This document shows positions 44,867 through 54,496 of a stretch of DNA of 64,000 nt, piece after piece. Location of the stretch: assembly GCA_945876095.1 (NCBI GenBank), contig CAMCMP010000001.1:143052-207051 (forward strand), in the 5' to 3' direction. Made by a program: the position numbers and the translations under genes. Position 1 is the first letter of the stretch. Each line of letters opens with the position of its first letter. Under the pieces are notes generated by a model. The model did not search any database. It was not told the origin of the DNA and worked only from the letters and a program-made list of their open reading frames with translations. The DNA is from Chitinophaga pinensis. Lineage in GTDB: Bacteria; Bacteroidota; Bacteroidia; Chitinophagales; Chitinophagaceae.

Positions 44867-46153
44867 TTATTTGCCAACTAACTTATGCCCTTTAATTGCA
44901 TAAAATAGAATAACTAAATAGCAAGGAATCACCATCCAATAAGCTTGATGTGGAGAAAAGTGATCAGCTATTCGTCCATAAATTAATGGCAGAATCGCTC
45001 CGCCACCGATTGCCATGATTAAAAGAGATGAACCAATTTTAGTAAATGATCCCAGTCCATTTAGAGCGAGGGGCCAAATGGAAGGGTAGATAAGTGCATT
45101 TGCCAATCCAAGTAAAGCAATAAAAGTAAGCGATATCTTTCCGTTGGTTGCCAGCGCAAGAAGGCAAAATACGATTCCTAAAATGGCAGATATTTTCAAT
45201 GCCTTTTCCTGCGATAAAAATTTTGGAATAGCAATAATGCCAATCAGATAGCCTATCAGCATTCCTGAAAGAGTAAAGCTGGTGAAAAATTTCGCTGTTG
45301 ATAGGGCGATACCTTGAGAAGCTCCGTACAAAATGATACTATCTCCTGCAATTACTTCTACCCCTACATACAAGAACAGCGAAACTACTCCCATCATTAA
45401 ATGGGGGAATTGGAAAATACTATTTTTGTTTAAATCATTTTTTATGGTAGTATCTTCTTCTTTTTCAGGGTCAATTTCTGGAAGTCCAGAGCGATAAATA
45501 AAAATAGCAATCAATAATAATAGAATCGTCATAAAAGCATATGGAGCGATCACTTTATTGGCGATTTGTTGCAGCACAATTGATTTTTTTTCTAAGTCTG
45601 CAGCATATTGATTGAGATTGGTTTGGTCTGAATCGTTTAAAATAATTGCACCTAATATGATGGGAGCTACGATGCCTGCAATACCATTGCAAATACCCAT
45701 GATGCTAATTCTTTTGGCAGCACTTTTTCTGGGCCCTAACATTACCACATATGGGTTGGCGGCAGTTTGTAAAATTGCTAGTCCACTTCCTTGTATAAAT
45801 TGACCTACAAGAAAAAGTGAAAACATTCTCGTTTTTGCTGCAGGAATAAAAAGTAAAGTACCTACTGAAATCAGTAACAACCCTAAAGCCATCCCATTTT
45901 TAAATCCTGTTTTTTTTAATAATGCTGCAGAGGGTAGGGCCAAAAGCAGATAAGAAATGTAAAAAGAAAATGCTACTAAATAAGAGGATATATTATTTAA
46001 CTGGCAAGTTATTTTTAAATAAGGAATTAATACAGATCCTAGCCATGTTACAAAACCAAAAACAAAGAATAGTAATCCTATGATAAATAAATATTTGAGA
46101 TTTGTTTTTTCATCTGTAGTAATTGGTTGGGACGAATGGATGGATGGTGTCAT
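44867..46153 (-). CDS. Sugar MFS transporter (FucP/NagP-type)
   Basis: 428 residues with twelve membrane spans. YLFIIGLLFFVFGFVTWLGSVLIPYLK and GLAILQTAANPYVVMLGP are the FucP/NagP hallmarks. Its ATG overlaps the MurQ stop by 4 bp (46150-46153). Coupling to MurQ suggests that it imports MurNAc, GlcNAc or a related amino sugar by proton or sodium symport. Confidence 0.9.
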   Translation of the reverse strand: MTPSIHSSQPITTDEKTNLKYLFIIGLLFFVFGFVTWLGSVLIPYLKITCQLNNISSYLVAFSFYISYLLLALPSAALLKKTGFKNGMALGLLLISVGTLLFIPAAKTRMFSLFLVGQFIQGSGLAILQTAANPYVVMLGPRKSAAKRISIMGICNGIAGIVAPIILGAIILNDSDQTNLNQYAADLEKKSIVLQQIANKVIAPYAFMTILLLLIAIFIYRSGLPEIDPEKEEDTTIKNDLNKNSIFQFPHLMMGVVSLFLYVGVEVIAGDSIILYGASQGIALSTAKFFTSFTLSGMLIGYLIGIIAIPKFLSQEKALKISAILGIVFCLLALATNGKISLTFIALLGLANALIYPSIWPLALNGLGSFTKIGSSLLIMAIGGGAILPLIYGRIADHFSPHQAYWMVIPCYLVILFYAIKGHKLVGK

Positions 46154-46962
46154 ACTTTTCGGATAATATCAAGTGCTTTTTTTACACTGCCGTTGGTTAA
46201 TAGTATTTCTTTTACTTGATCGTAATCTGAAAGACCAGATTTCTCCATTAGCATTTTTACTGCTCGGTCAGTAATTTTATCATTGATTAATTTTACATTA
46301 ACCATCCTGTTATCTTCCACTCTTCCCAATCTAATCATGGTGGTGGTACTGATCATATCAAATAACATTTTTTGTGCCGTAGCACATTTCATTCTTGTAC
46401 TACCGCAGATGAATTCGGGGCCAGTAATCACTTCCACAGGATAATTAGCTTTTGCTGCAATGGTTGAATCTGGATTGCTTACAATACAGCCGGTAGTAAT
46501 ATTATTTTTTTGACATTGGGTAAGTGCTGATAATACAAATGGAGTAGAACCACTTGCAGAAATACCTAGTACAATGTCTTTTTCAGAAATATTTTTTTCA
46601 ACCAACATTTTCCAACCAGCTTCTGTATCATCTTCTTTTTCTTCCAGTGCTAATACTAAATTTTCTTTTCCACCTGCAAGAATCACATCTACTATTCCTG
46701 GTTCAATACCATAGGTAGTTGGTAGTTCAATTACATCTAAAACAGAGAGTCGACCTCCACTTCCTGCTCCGAGATAAAATAATCTTCCACCTGATTCGAG
46801 CTTGTTTGCAATTGCTTCAATTAACGAGTTTATCTTTGGTAATTCTTTTTCAATTGCTAGTGCAACTGTTTTATCTTCTGCATTAATGCTTGCTGTCAAT
46901 TCTTGAATAGACTTTTTTTCTAAATCTCTATATTTGCCGGGCTGCTCAGTTATTTTTGTCAT
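46150..46962 (-). CDS. murQ: N-acetylmuramic acid 6-phosphate etherase
   Basis: 270 residues, SIS-domain lyase that converts MurNAc-6-phosphate to GlcNAc-6-phosphate and lactate. RLFYLGAGSGGRLSVLDVIELPTTYG, LGISASGSTPFVLSAL and GPEFICGSTRMKCATAQKM are diagnostic. The MFS gene overlaps its end by four bases. No MurNAc kinase lies nearby, so the phosphorylation step must be encoded elsewhere. Confidence 0.95.
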   Translation of the reverse strand: MTKITEQPGKYRDLEKKSIQELTASINAEDKTVALAIEKELPKINSLIEAIANKLESGGRLFYLGAGSGGRLSVLDVIELPTTYGIEPGIVDVILAGGKENLVLALEEKEDDTEAGWKMLVEKNISEKDIVLGISASGSTPFVLSALTQCQKNNITTGCIVSNPDSTIAAKANYPVEVITGPEFICGSTRMKCATAQKMLFDMISTTTMIRLGRVEDNRMVNVKLINDKITDRAVKMLMEKSGLSDYDQVKEILLTNGSVKKALDIIRKV

Positions 46963-47072
46963 AAGATGAAACTGTGTTTATTATAATTGAACCAGTTAAT
47001 TGGAAATTATAGCTTACAATTATAATGCTTCTAATATTTTTTAATTAGTTTTCTTTAAATTTTGAATTCGAT

Positions 47073-48353
47073 TTATTTAAAATCAGTTGATGCTGGCGAT
47101 TCAGTCACTAATTTTAAAGTTTCATTTACCAGTATATCTCCAGTCATTTCACCAAGACTAGTCCTACTTACATAATCATATCTTTTGAAACTTTGAAAAT
47201 CTTCTTTTGTCAAAATATATCCAAAGGCATCATTGGTTAATCCGAAAAGGAAAGCTTGTTTAGTGTGCATTTTTCTTTTAAGATAGTAACCAATATTAGG
47301 TAAGGCCTCACCAGGAATGGTTACAATTTGTGCAGTGCCAATATTGATTAAATTCTGTTGGGTTGAAATGTTATTTCCTACTGCTTTATCAGATTTTAAT
47401 TTTGAATTTGCCAAAATATATTTCATCAAAGGAGAGGTAATTGGGAATTTTAAAGTTCTAGCGGTGCAATATAATGTAGGGTCAACTTGAATCTTTGCTT
47501 TATTAATTATCCTTAAAGCTTCATCTGCTAGCAATTCCCCAATTCGTTTGCATTCATTCCAATCATTTGCTTCTTCGCCGTTTTTAACTCTGTTGTCTGC
47601 AGTTACCATACCACCTTGTGCTCCATTCATGAAAATGGCCATGCCGCCAGCTTTCTGCTCAATTCTTGAATACAAAGGACCACATAAATCTGGACTAAGA
47701 ATTCCTCTTCTTGAACCAATCACTTCAGGATGGACTGCATAATTTACTAGCGTAAAAATTGGCTTATCTATATTAGCTCCTGAACTGGCTATTGCTTGAA
47801 TTACTCCGCAACGTGGATCATACAATTGGTCTGCATAATAATTATATGCAATTTTCCCAATGGCTTCTTCAACATTGGTTTTAAGTGTGGCTGGTTCAAG
47901 TTTTGAAATGGCTTCATTTACTGCATCTGCAATCTGCTGTACACATAAATCAAGGTATTTAAAATCAGCTCCAGTATTTCCCTTTTCATCAGGAAAAGCA
48001 TATGCATCGGGTGCACTATGCGTATGCGTTGCACCAATTAAAATATTTTCAGCAGCAATACCCTTGATGAGTTTTCTTGATCTGTCTCCTAATATGGAAG
48101 TCCAACCCAGATTGTCAACACTAACGATTGCAATTCGAGTTTTACCTTTTTCAATTACTACGGCTCTTACAAATAAATCTCCTTGTTTTTCTTTTGAAGG
48201 ATTGGGTATTCCAACTCCTCCAGATATAGGTAATAGGGGATTGGGTGTTATTATTCTTAGCGCTGCACCTGCTTTGAATGTCTGAGCATTGGATAGGGTA
48301 GATAAAAATAAAAGACAAATAAAGAGGTTGATTTTAATAAAAAAGTATTTCAT
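47073..48353 (-). CDS. Neutral-ceramidase-fold secreted hydrolase
   Basis: 426 residues with a signal peptide (TLSNAQ). The N-terminal ceramidase domain shows RAVVIEKGKTRIAIVSVDNLGW, the zinc-site GATHTHSAPDAYAF and NYAVHPEVIG. Two differences from true neutral ceramidases are visible: no C-terminal Ig-like domain, and the catalytic Ser loop is replaced by MNGAQGGMVTADNR. The real substrate may be a different amide or ester. It is 19 bp downstream of the sialidase-like gene, same strand. Confidence 0.82.
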   Translation of the reverse strand: MKYFFIKINLFICLLFLSTLSNAQTFKAGAALRIITPNPLLPISGGVGIPNPSKEKQGDLFVRAVVIEKGKTRIAIVSVDNLGWTSILGDRSRKLIKGIAAENILIGATHTHSAPDAYAFPDEKGNTGADFKYLDLCVQQIADAVNEAISKLEPATLKTNVEEAIGKIAYNYYADQLYDPRCGVIQAIASSGANIDKPIFTLVNYAVHPEVIGSRRGILSPDLCGPLYSRIEQKAGGMAIFMNGAQGGMVTADNRVKNGEEANDWNECKRIGELLADEALRIINKAKIQVDPTLYCTARTLKFPITSPLMKYILANSKLKSDKAVGNNISTQQNLINIGTAQIVTIPGEALPNIGYYLKRKMHTKQAFLFGLTNDAFGYILTKEDFQSFKRYDYVSRTSLGEMTGDILVNETLKLVTESPASTDFK

Positions 48354-48372
48354 AAATGTTATTTAAAAGATA

Positions 48373-49575
48373 TTATTTTTTAGAGGTAATAATTTTGGCA
48401 GGATCGATACAGACATATTTAATGGCCTCGCCAGTATTACCTAATTGATGAGAATAAGTAATTCTTATTAATCCATCGGCAGATTGAATCAAACAAGGAT
48501 ATGAAAAACTTCCTTTGCTAGGTTCTTCATTTTCCAAAACTGATTTCCAAGTCCAAGTACTTCCTTCATCATTCGAAATATATAAACTCAATCTATGGCG
48601 TCCTTTTTCCTGATCGTTGCTAATATAAGCCCAACGGCCATCTTGCAGTACCAAAGCTTCTACACTGCTTCCTGCATTGGGGATGTCGGTTTTGATTGCT
48701 GCAGTCCAAGTTTTACCCAAGTCAGCTGATTCACTTAATTGTAATCTTCCTGGATCATCTCCATTATCACGCATATAAGCCATGATATGTTGATCCTTTT
48801 TTTGAACCAAAGCGGGTTGTACACCTCCTCTGCTAATGATGGGTAAGCTGGGGTACCAACTTTCTCCATTATTATCTGAAATAGCAATTAAAGAAAAATT
48901 GAAACCATCAGAATAAAGAGGTAGTAATATCCTGCCGTTTTTTAATATTAAAGGCTTAATACGGGTCATCCATCCTATGGAACGTTTAGATAAATCTTTA
49001 CTAGCTTCTATAATTGTCTGATCATATTTTTGAGCAAATTCTGACCAACCAGCTCCTGTTTTAGGTAATTGCTTGAATTTAGATTCAGTTTCGGTAGCAA
49101 ATTTTTCATCTGGTTTTAGCAATATATTATCTTGCCACTGCCATACTGGAGCACCACTTTGATTATAATTAACTGAGGTTCTAAATTTTAAAATAGAGTA
49201 CTGCCATTTATTAGCTTGTACTGCAATCCAAACTAAAAATAATTTACCCTCTCCATTTAAAAATAGTACAGGATTGCAATCGGGTAAATCAGGTGTATCC
49301 GCTAATAAAAATGGAGTAGACCAAATTTTTGATCCTTTTACTAGTCTTGCTCCCATAATTTTAACATCATCCGCAGTTCTTTCACCATGCCCTTGAAACC
49401 AGGCTGCTATTAGGTCTCCATTGGGTAGGCTCACTATACTGCTTCCATGAACATGTTCCTTTACAGGTTGAAAAATAAGTGTCTCGTAATTCGTAGGTGC
49501 CTTTTCAATAGCTTGTTGAGCATACAAGTAGCTAATTAAAATTAATCCAATTGACAGTAAAAGTATTTTTTTCAT
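48373..49575 (-). CDS. Sialidase-fold (BNR/Asp-box) secreted protein, copy 1
   Basis: 400 residues with a signal peptide (YLYAQQ). Six-bladed propeller with three visible Asp boxes: SDNNGESW, SADLGKTW, SNDEGSTW. The N-terminus VHGSSIVSLPNGDLIAAWFQGHGE is typical of the BNR_2 group; the FRIP arginine motif of GH33 sialidases is not seen, so the sugar cut may not be sialic acid. It is cotranscribed with the large 49608-51836 gene (33 bp upstream) and the ceramidase-like gene. A paralogue is at 56131-57219. Confidence 0.82.
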   Translation of the reverse strand: MKKILLLSIGLILISYLYAQQAIEKAPTNYETLIFQPVKEHVHGSSIVSLPNGDLIAAWFQGHGERTADDVKIMGARLVKGSKIWSTPFLLADTPDLPDCNPVLFLNGEGKLFLVWIAVQANKWQYSILKFRTSVNYNQSGAPVWQWQDNILLKPDEKFATETESKFKQLPKTGAGWSEFAQKYDQTIIEASKDLSKRSIGWMTRIKPLILKNGRILLPLYSDGFNFSLIAISDNNGESWYPSLPIISRGGVQPALVQKKDQHIMAYMRDNGDDPGRLQLSESADLGKTWTAAIKTDIPNAGSSVEALVLQDGRWAYISNDQEKGRHRLSLYISNDEGSTWTWKSVLENEEPSKGSFSYPCLIQSADGLIRITYSHQLGNTGEAIKYVCIDPAKIITSKK

Positions 49576-49607
49576 AAACTGAGCTTGTTATTTTTTGGTA
49601 ACCTTAA

Positions 49608-51836
49608 TTATTTATTAGGAGCACTAATTACTTGTAAGTATCTGCCCAACCAATAGGGAAATAACCAAATGTCACCAGCAGAATATTCGGATGATCCATT
49701 GGCATCGCCACCATCTAATGTAAATCGATTGGCATTGTGCCTTTCAATGGTCAACTCACTTGGAGGAAGCACTTCTTTGGTAGTCTGCTCTCTGAAATTG
49801 GGTGCGATAAGCTCTATATCACTTCGCTTGCTGTTGACCATTCTCCAATTAACTAAGTCTAATGGATATTTTTGTAAATACCAAATTGCTTCTTTTAAAT
49901 CGAAATTTTTCTCACCTGTGATGGAAGTAAAAATATTCCATGCACCTTCTTTTTCGGGTCTTTCAATTTCCCAATGATCAATAATTGATTGTTTGAATTT
50001 CGCTTTTAAAGTATCATTAAAAGCGTATCTGTATAGTCCCCAGTACCCAAGGAAATACATTTCATCATCTGAGTGATTCCATGAGCTAGAAAGTAATTTA
50101 CTTAAACCGTTTGCATCAGAGGGAGCTTCATTGATTATTTTCATTGACCGCATTAGATTTTCTAGGTAGCCTTGTTTATTTAAAAGCTCCATCGCTTTAT
50201 CCTTGTATATTTTTTTTCCGGTAAAGCGATAAGCCGTTTGCAACATAGCCGTAATATTAGAAGCAGTTATTTTTCTGTCACCTACTTGAATAGGGAATGC
50301 ATTCACATATTCTGGACTCCAACGGCCCCATAAGGTAGGCTTACCATGCCAGTCAATCAAGTAATATCCATGATCGATGATATGTGTCATTAGCGTATCG
50401 ATTAATGTGATAGCTCTTTTTTTCAAATCTGCATCGTCTACTAATTCTGCAATTGCACCGAAGGCAAAAATATGTCCAATAGCTTCATCACTACTGGTAG
50501 TCGATTTCCAATCCCAATCTGGTTCTGCTGCTCTGCGCCAAGGTGTATCTCCGCGATTATATCCTGTACGTTCATATGAACGAGCGGGGAAACCTGGTAT
50601 TTTGGTAATGGAATATAATCTTTCCAATGCTTCAAATGATTCACGACAATTTTGAAGTGCTTCTGGAGAACGAGTAACCGCGTATCTAAAAACTTCAGCT
50701 CCTAAATACATCGTAGTCCAAAGTCCATCATTGTCTGAATTTTCAAACCATCCAGTAGCAGGATCTCCATCTTTCATTCCAACTAAGGACGCATTGAATC
50801 CATTTCTTAAATGCCTTTCACGTACTTGCTTTTCATAAAACGCTGCTTTCTGTTCTAGCGTCATATTAGCTGAAATAATTTTACCTAAACCTTTATCTGT
50901 AAGGATAAGAATAGAATTATCTGCTCCCTTTGTAATATCTATCACTTGATTAGATGGTAACCAACGTTTTGATGCATAGTAATCATATTTCTTATCTTCT
51001 TTTAGTTTAAATGCACCCATTGAAGATCCAAACCAAATGTTTTTGCCAATCTCTTTAATAGCTGTAATATCATTGCTAGGTAGTTTTCTGTAAAAACCAC
51101 CCTTTTGTTTTTTCGTATCTGCATCAATAATAAAATAGCCGTTGTGAGTACCAACAAATAATTCTGAATTAGCATGAGCCAATGCAAAACTTGTCAATGA
51201 CTCTCCATTCAATACTGATTGAAGTATTTTATCTTTTACAGAAAAAGTGCTAATCGATTTAGAAGATAATATCCAGAATAAATTTCTTTTTTGATCAAAA
51301 GCAATGTCTTTTATTTGATCAGTCACTACTCCTTTCCAGGCGATGACAGAATCTTTTATAAATTGTAAATTAATACCATCGGATATAAGAAAACCAAAAT
51401 TATTGTCTCCATCAATTAAATTAACTTCAGGTATAGAATGTTTAGAATTTAGTTTGCCTGCCCAGGCATTACTTAAAACTACCTTATCATCTGCATAGAC
51501 GAATTGATTTCTATAAATATTAATTGCTTTAATATTTTTATCTTTCATAGGGCGAGAAGACATGTCAGGAACTAGCTTACCTGGATATAATAACTGAGCT
51601 GCTATAGGTTTAAGTATCCCTGTAGTAGAAAGAACTTGGATCACTCCATTTCTGTCACAAATAACTTTTTTTAATGGTGATGAGGGAAGATTTTTTCCAA
51701 TTTCAAAATTATATTTTTCACTATATTCTTGTAGAAAAGGAAGGTCTTTGTGTTTACTTTGTGCTTTTGCAAACTGTAAAAAAGATTGCATAATAATTAG
51801 AAAAAACACAACTTGTTTCAATAGCCTAATAGTCAT
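49608..51836 (-). CDS. Large secreted propeller + alpha/alpha-barrel protein, function unknown
   Basis: 742 residues from the ATG at 51836, which starts a signal peptide (MTIRLLKQVVFFLIIMQSFLQFAKAQ); an upstream ATG at 51881 adds 15 residues and no signal. Residues to about 325 look like a beta-propeller (short blades such as NELFVGTHNGYFIID and NIWFGSSMGAFKL). From about 330 a helical barrel follows, as in glycan-processing enzymes: DGLWTTMYLGAEVFRYAVT, FPARSYERTGYNRGDTPWRR, TSSDEAIGHIFAFGAIAEL and SSWNHSDDEMYFLGYWGLYRYA. I cannot name a family. It is divergent from the GH20 gene and in the sialidase-like operon, so a role in the same glycan pathway is likely. Confidence 0.8.
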   Translation of the reverse strand: MTIRLLKQVVFFLIIMQSFLQFAKAQSKHKDLPFLQEYSEKYNFEIGKNLPSSPLKKVICDRNGVIQVLSTTGILKPIAAQLLYPGKLVPDMSSRPMKDKNIKAINIYRNQFVYADDKVVLSNAWAGKLNSKHSIPEVNLIDGDNNFGFLISDGINLQFIKDSVIAWKGVVTDQIKDIAFDQKRNLFWILSSKSISTFSVKDKILQSVLNGESLTSFALAHANSELFVGTHNGYFIIDADTKKQKGGFYRKLPSNDITAIKEIGKNIWFGSSMGAFKLKEDKKYDYYASKRWLPSNQVIDITKGADNSILILTDKGLGKIISANMTLEQKAAFYEKQVRERHLRNGFNASLVGMKDGDPATGWFENSDNDGLWTTMYLGAEVFRYAVTRSPEALQNCRESFEALERLYSITKIPGFPARSYERTGYNRGDTPWRRAAEPDWDWKSTTSSDEAIGHIFAFGAIAELVDDADLKKRAITLIDTLMTHIIDHGYYLIDWHGKPTLWGRWSPEYVNAFPIQVGDRKITASNITAMLQTAYRFTGKKIYKDKAMELLNKQGYLENLMRSMKIINEAPSDANGLSKLLSSSWNHSDDEMYFLGYWGLYRYAFNDTLKAKFKQSIIDHWEIERPEKEGAWNIFTSITGEKNFDLKEAIWYLQKYPLDLVNWRMVNSKRSDIELIAPNFREQTTKEVLPPSELTIERHNANRFTLDGGDANGSSEYSAGDIWLFPYWLGRYLQVISAPNK

Positions 51837-52199
51837 TTGGGTATAATTATTTTGTGAACAATAAATAGCTTTTTTAAGCAAAGTGAAGATATCATTTTTA
51901 GCTCAAAAATTTATCGAAAATTACAATAAAATTGATGGGTTTGCTTGTATTGTGGAAAACATCTTATTATCAAATAAAAATGCCAACTTTGAATCAGGTG
52001 ATTGGACCAATTGATTGGATTAAATTGGGGATAAAATACTAGTATTAATGAGTATTTCAAGTCATTTATCTTTATTTTTATATATATAATTCTATTTTCA
52101 AAATTCTTATTTATGTCTAAAAAATATTTGAGTGAATTTTTAAGAAATATCAGCAATGATTTAGTTTTAAAATCATCATTTGTTAAATTATTTTTATCA
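51837..52199. promoter_or_regulatory. Divergent control region between the large barrel gene and GH20
   Basis: A 363-bp AT-rich stretch with no gene. Three ATTGG motifs (52001-52005, 52014-52018, 52024-52028) lie close together, the middle one paired as CCAAT-TG-ATTGG (52007-52018). A perfect 12-bp palindrome AATACTAGTATT is at 52035-52046. They lie upstream of both divergent starts and could be binding sites for a shared regulator. Confidence 0.4.
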
Positions 52200-54362
52200 A
52201 TGAAATATAGCTACTTATTTATTGCATTTTTTTTATTATCAATTGTTAGCAAAGCCCAGCAAACTGATCTTATGCCCGTTCCTGCTTCTGTAGTAATGAA
52301 TAAAACTAACTTTCGATTGTCTCCTAATTTTTCCATTGCAATAAATGGACAGGCAGATGAAAGATTATATAAAGAAGCTAGCCGATTTTTTCAACGTTTA
52401 TCTGAAAGGACTGGACTATTTTTTAAAACTTGGAATGTTACCATTAAAAATGTAAATCCATTGGCTTCTCTACAGATTCATTCTAATAAAAAAGGGATTG
52501 TTCAAATCAATATGGAAGAATCTTATGAGCTTTTGGTGGATGATTCTAAAATATCAATAAAGGCGGAAACTGATATTGGTGCAATCAGGGGTTTAGAAAC
52601 ACTTTTACAATTGATCATTTCTGATGAGAAGGGATTTTATTTTAAAGGAGTCACTATTAAAGATTCACCTCGTTTTGCGTGGAGGGGATTATTGATTTCT
52701 CAACCTTACCATTTTATGCCAATGGATGTTGTGAAAAGAACACTCGATGCGATGGCAATGGTGAAAATGAATGTTTTGCATTTATATATTAGTGATGACC
52801 AGGGTTATACTATTGAATCAAAGGTTTTTCCAAAGCTTCATCAACAAGTTTCCGGAGGTAATTATTTTACTCAGGTACAAATTGCAGAGATTATTCAGTA
52901 TGCTGATCAACGTGGAATAAGAGTAGTGCCTGAGATAGATTTACCTGGGCATTCTACTGCTATTCTCACCGCTTTTCCTGAATTGGCTTCTATTCCTAGG
53001 GCCTATCAATTACAAGACCATTGGGGAGTTTTTGATCCTACCGTAGATCCTACCAAAGAAAAAAATTATGTTTTTTTAGATACGTTGCTTACCGAAGTAG
53101 CTTCTTTATTTCCAGACCATTATTTCCATATTGGGGGTGATGAAAATACTGGAAGAGATTGGGCAAAAAGTATTCCTATTCAAGCCTTCATGAAAGAAAA
53201 GGGTCTTAATAGTACGGTGTCGCTTCAAAATTATTTTAACAAACATATTCAAAGTATACTGAAACGCTCTGGTAAAACTATTGTTGGTTGGGATGAAATT
53301 TTAATGAAAAAAATGGATGACTCAACAGCAAAGGCGCATTTTGAAAAAGGCGAATTTGAACAATTGATAGAGCAAGAGGTACCTAAGGATATTGTAGTTC
53401 AATCATGGCGAGGAATGGAAGCTCTTTTATCATCTGCTAAAAATGGGTATAAAAGTATTTTGTCAAAAGGTTATTATATTGATTTGGTTCAACCAACCTC
53501 TTATCATTATTTAAATGATCCAATTCCATTTAGAAATAAAGTAATCACTCCAGATAGTGAAGCCAACCTAAATAGGTTTGAATCTGAAATAATTAAGAAG
53601 ATTCAGAATGGAGAAAAAATTCTCACATCAAAAGAGGAGGAGCTTATCATCGGTGGTGAGGCAACTATGTGGACTGAGCATGTATCAGCTGAAACATTTG
53701 ATTCAAGGGTGTGGCCAAGGTCGGCTGCGATTGCAGAAAGATTATGGTCGCCTGCTACCGTTAGGGATGTGGATGATATGTACCGTAGATTAGATATTAT
53801 TTCTCTTCAGTTGGAATGGGTTGGTTCTACCCATTTGAAAAATAAAGAAATGATGTTGAGGCGTATTGCGGGAGTTGAAAATATTCAAGTCTTGGAAAAT
53901 GTTATTGACTTTATAGAACCTGTTAAGGGTTATAAAAGAAATGCGGCTAATAATTTTACTAAATATTCACCCTATTCACTTTTAGTAGACATCGCAGTAC
54001 CTGATCCATCTCCATTGCGTGCATTTAATAAATTAGTAGATTCTCTGATCCAACAACCTACAGCGATTCAAATTAAAAGTTTATATCGACAATTGAATTT
54101 TTGGAAGAGTAACCATCAGCTGGTTCAAGCAATGGCTGTCAATAAACCTTTACTTGCTACTATTACAAAACATTCGGCTTCTCTTAATACAATTTCAAAT
54201 TATACACTTAAATTTTTAGAAATGAAGGAGCGCCTTCAAATCCCTGCTCAGCAGTGGATGAAAGAATACATGCAGGTATTAAATGAATCGATGAGGCCTG
54301 CTGGTTATTGCGAATTATTGATAGGGGAGTCCTTGAAAAAAATGGTTACTAACTATAAATAA
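52200..54362 (+). CDS. GH20 beta-N-acetylhexosaminidase
   Basis: 720 residues from the ATG at 52200 (MKYSYLFIAFFLLSIVSKAQ, a signal peptide); the upstream ATG at 52113 gives no signal. An N-terminal GH20b domain (PVPASVVMNKTNFRLSPNF) precedes the catalytic barrel: FAWRGLLISQPYHFMPMDVVKRTLDAMA, VVPEIDLPGHSTAILTAFPEL, and the Asp314-Glu315 pair in HIGGDENTGRDW. GEATMWTEHV closes the site. It releases terminal GlcNAc or GalNAc from glycoconjugates or chitin fragments by substrate-assisted catalysis. Terminated by the hairpin at 54756. Confidence 0.95.
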   Translation: MKYSYLFIAFFLLSIVSKAQQTDLMPVPASVVMNKTNFRLSPNFSIAINGQADERLYKEASRFFQRLSERTGLFFKTWNVTIKNVNPLASLQIHSNKKGIVQINMEESYELLVDDSKISIKAETDIGAIRGLETLLQLIISDEKGFYFKGVTIKDSPRFAWRGLLISQPYHFMPMDVVKRTLDAMAMVKMNVLHLYISDDQGYTIESKVFPKLHQQVSGGNYFTQVQIAEIIQYADQRGIRVVPEIDLPGHSTAILTAFPELASIPRAYQLQDHWGVFDPTVDPTKEKNYVFLDTLLTEVASLFPDHYFHIGGDENTGRDWAKSIPIQAFMKEKGLNSTVSLQNYFNKHIQSILKRSGKTIVGWDEILMKKMDDSTAKAHFEKGEFEQLIEQEVPKDIVVQSWRGMEALLSSAKNGYKSILSKGYYIDLVQPTSYHYLNDPIPFRNKVITPDSEANLNRFESEIIKKIQNGEKILTSKEEELIIGGEATMWTEHVSAETFDSRVWPRSAAIAERLWSPATVRDVDDMYRRLDIISLQLEWVGSTHLKNKEMMLRRIAGVENIQVLENVIDFIEPVKGYKRNAANNFTKYSPYSLLVDIAVPDPSPLRAFNKLVDSLIQQPTAIQIKSLYRQLNFWKSNHQLVQAMAVNKPLLATITKHSASLNTISNYTLKFLEMKERLQIPAQQWMKEYMQVLNESMRPAGYCELLIGESLKKMVTNYK

Positions 54363-54496
54363 AAGGAGTTTGTTTAATATTAAAGTCTAATGGATTTTAT
54401 TATTCATGATGTCCTAACCTCAAATGGTTAACTTATTTTTTCATAGTAAAATAAAATTAACAATATAGGCTTTGAATTCCATTTGGAATAGAGTGT

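Noticed and set aside
47860..48285. 141-codon plus-strand frame inside the ceramidase-fold gene
   Set aside because: Antisense shadow of a strongly supported coding frame with signal peptide and zinc motif.
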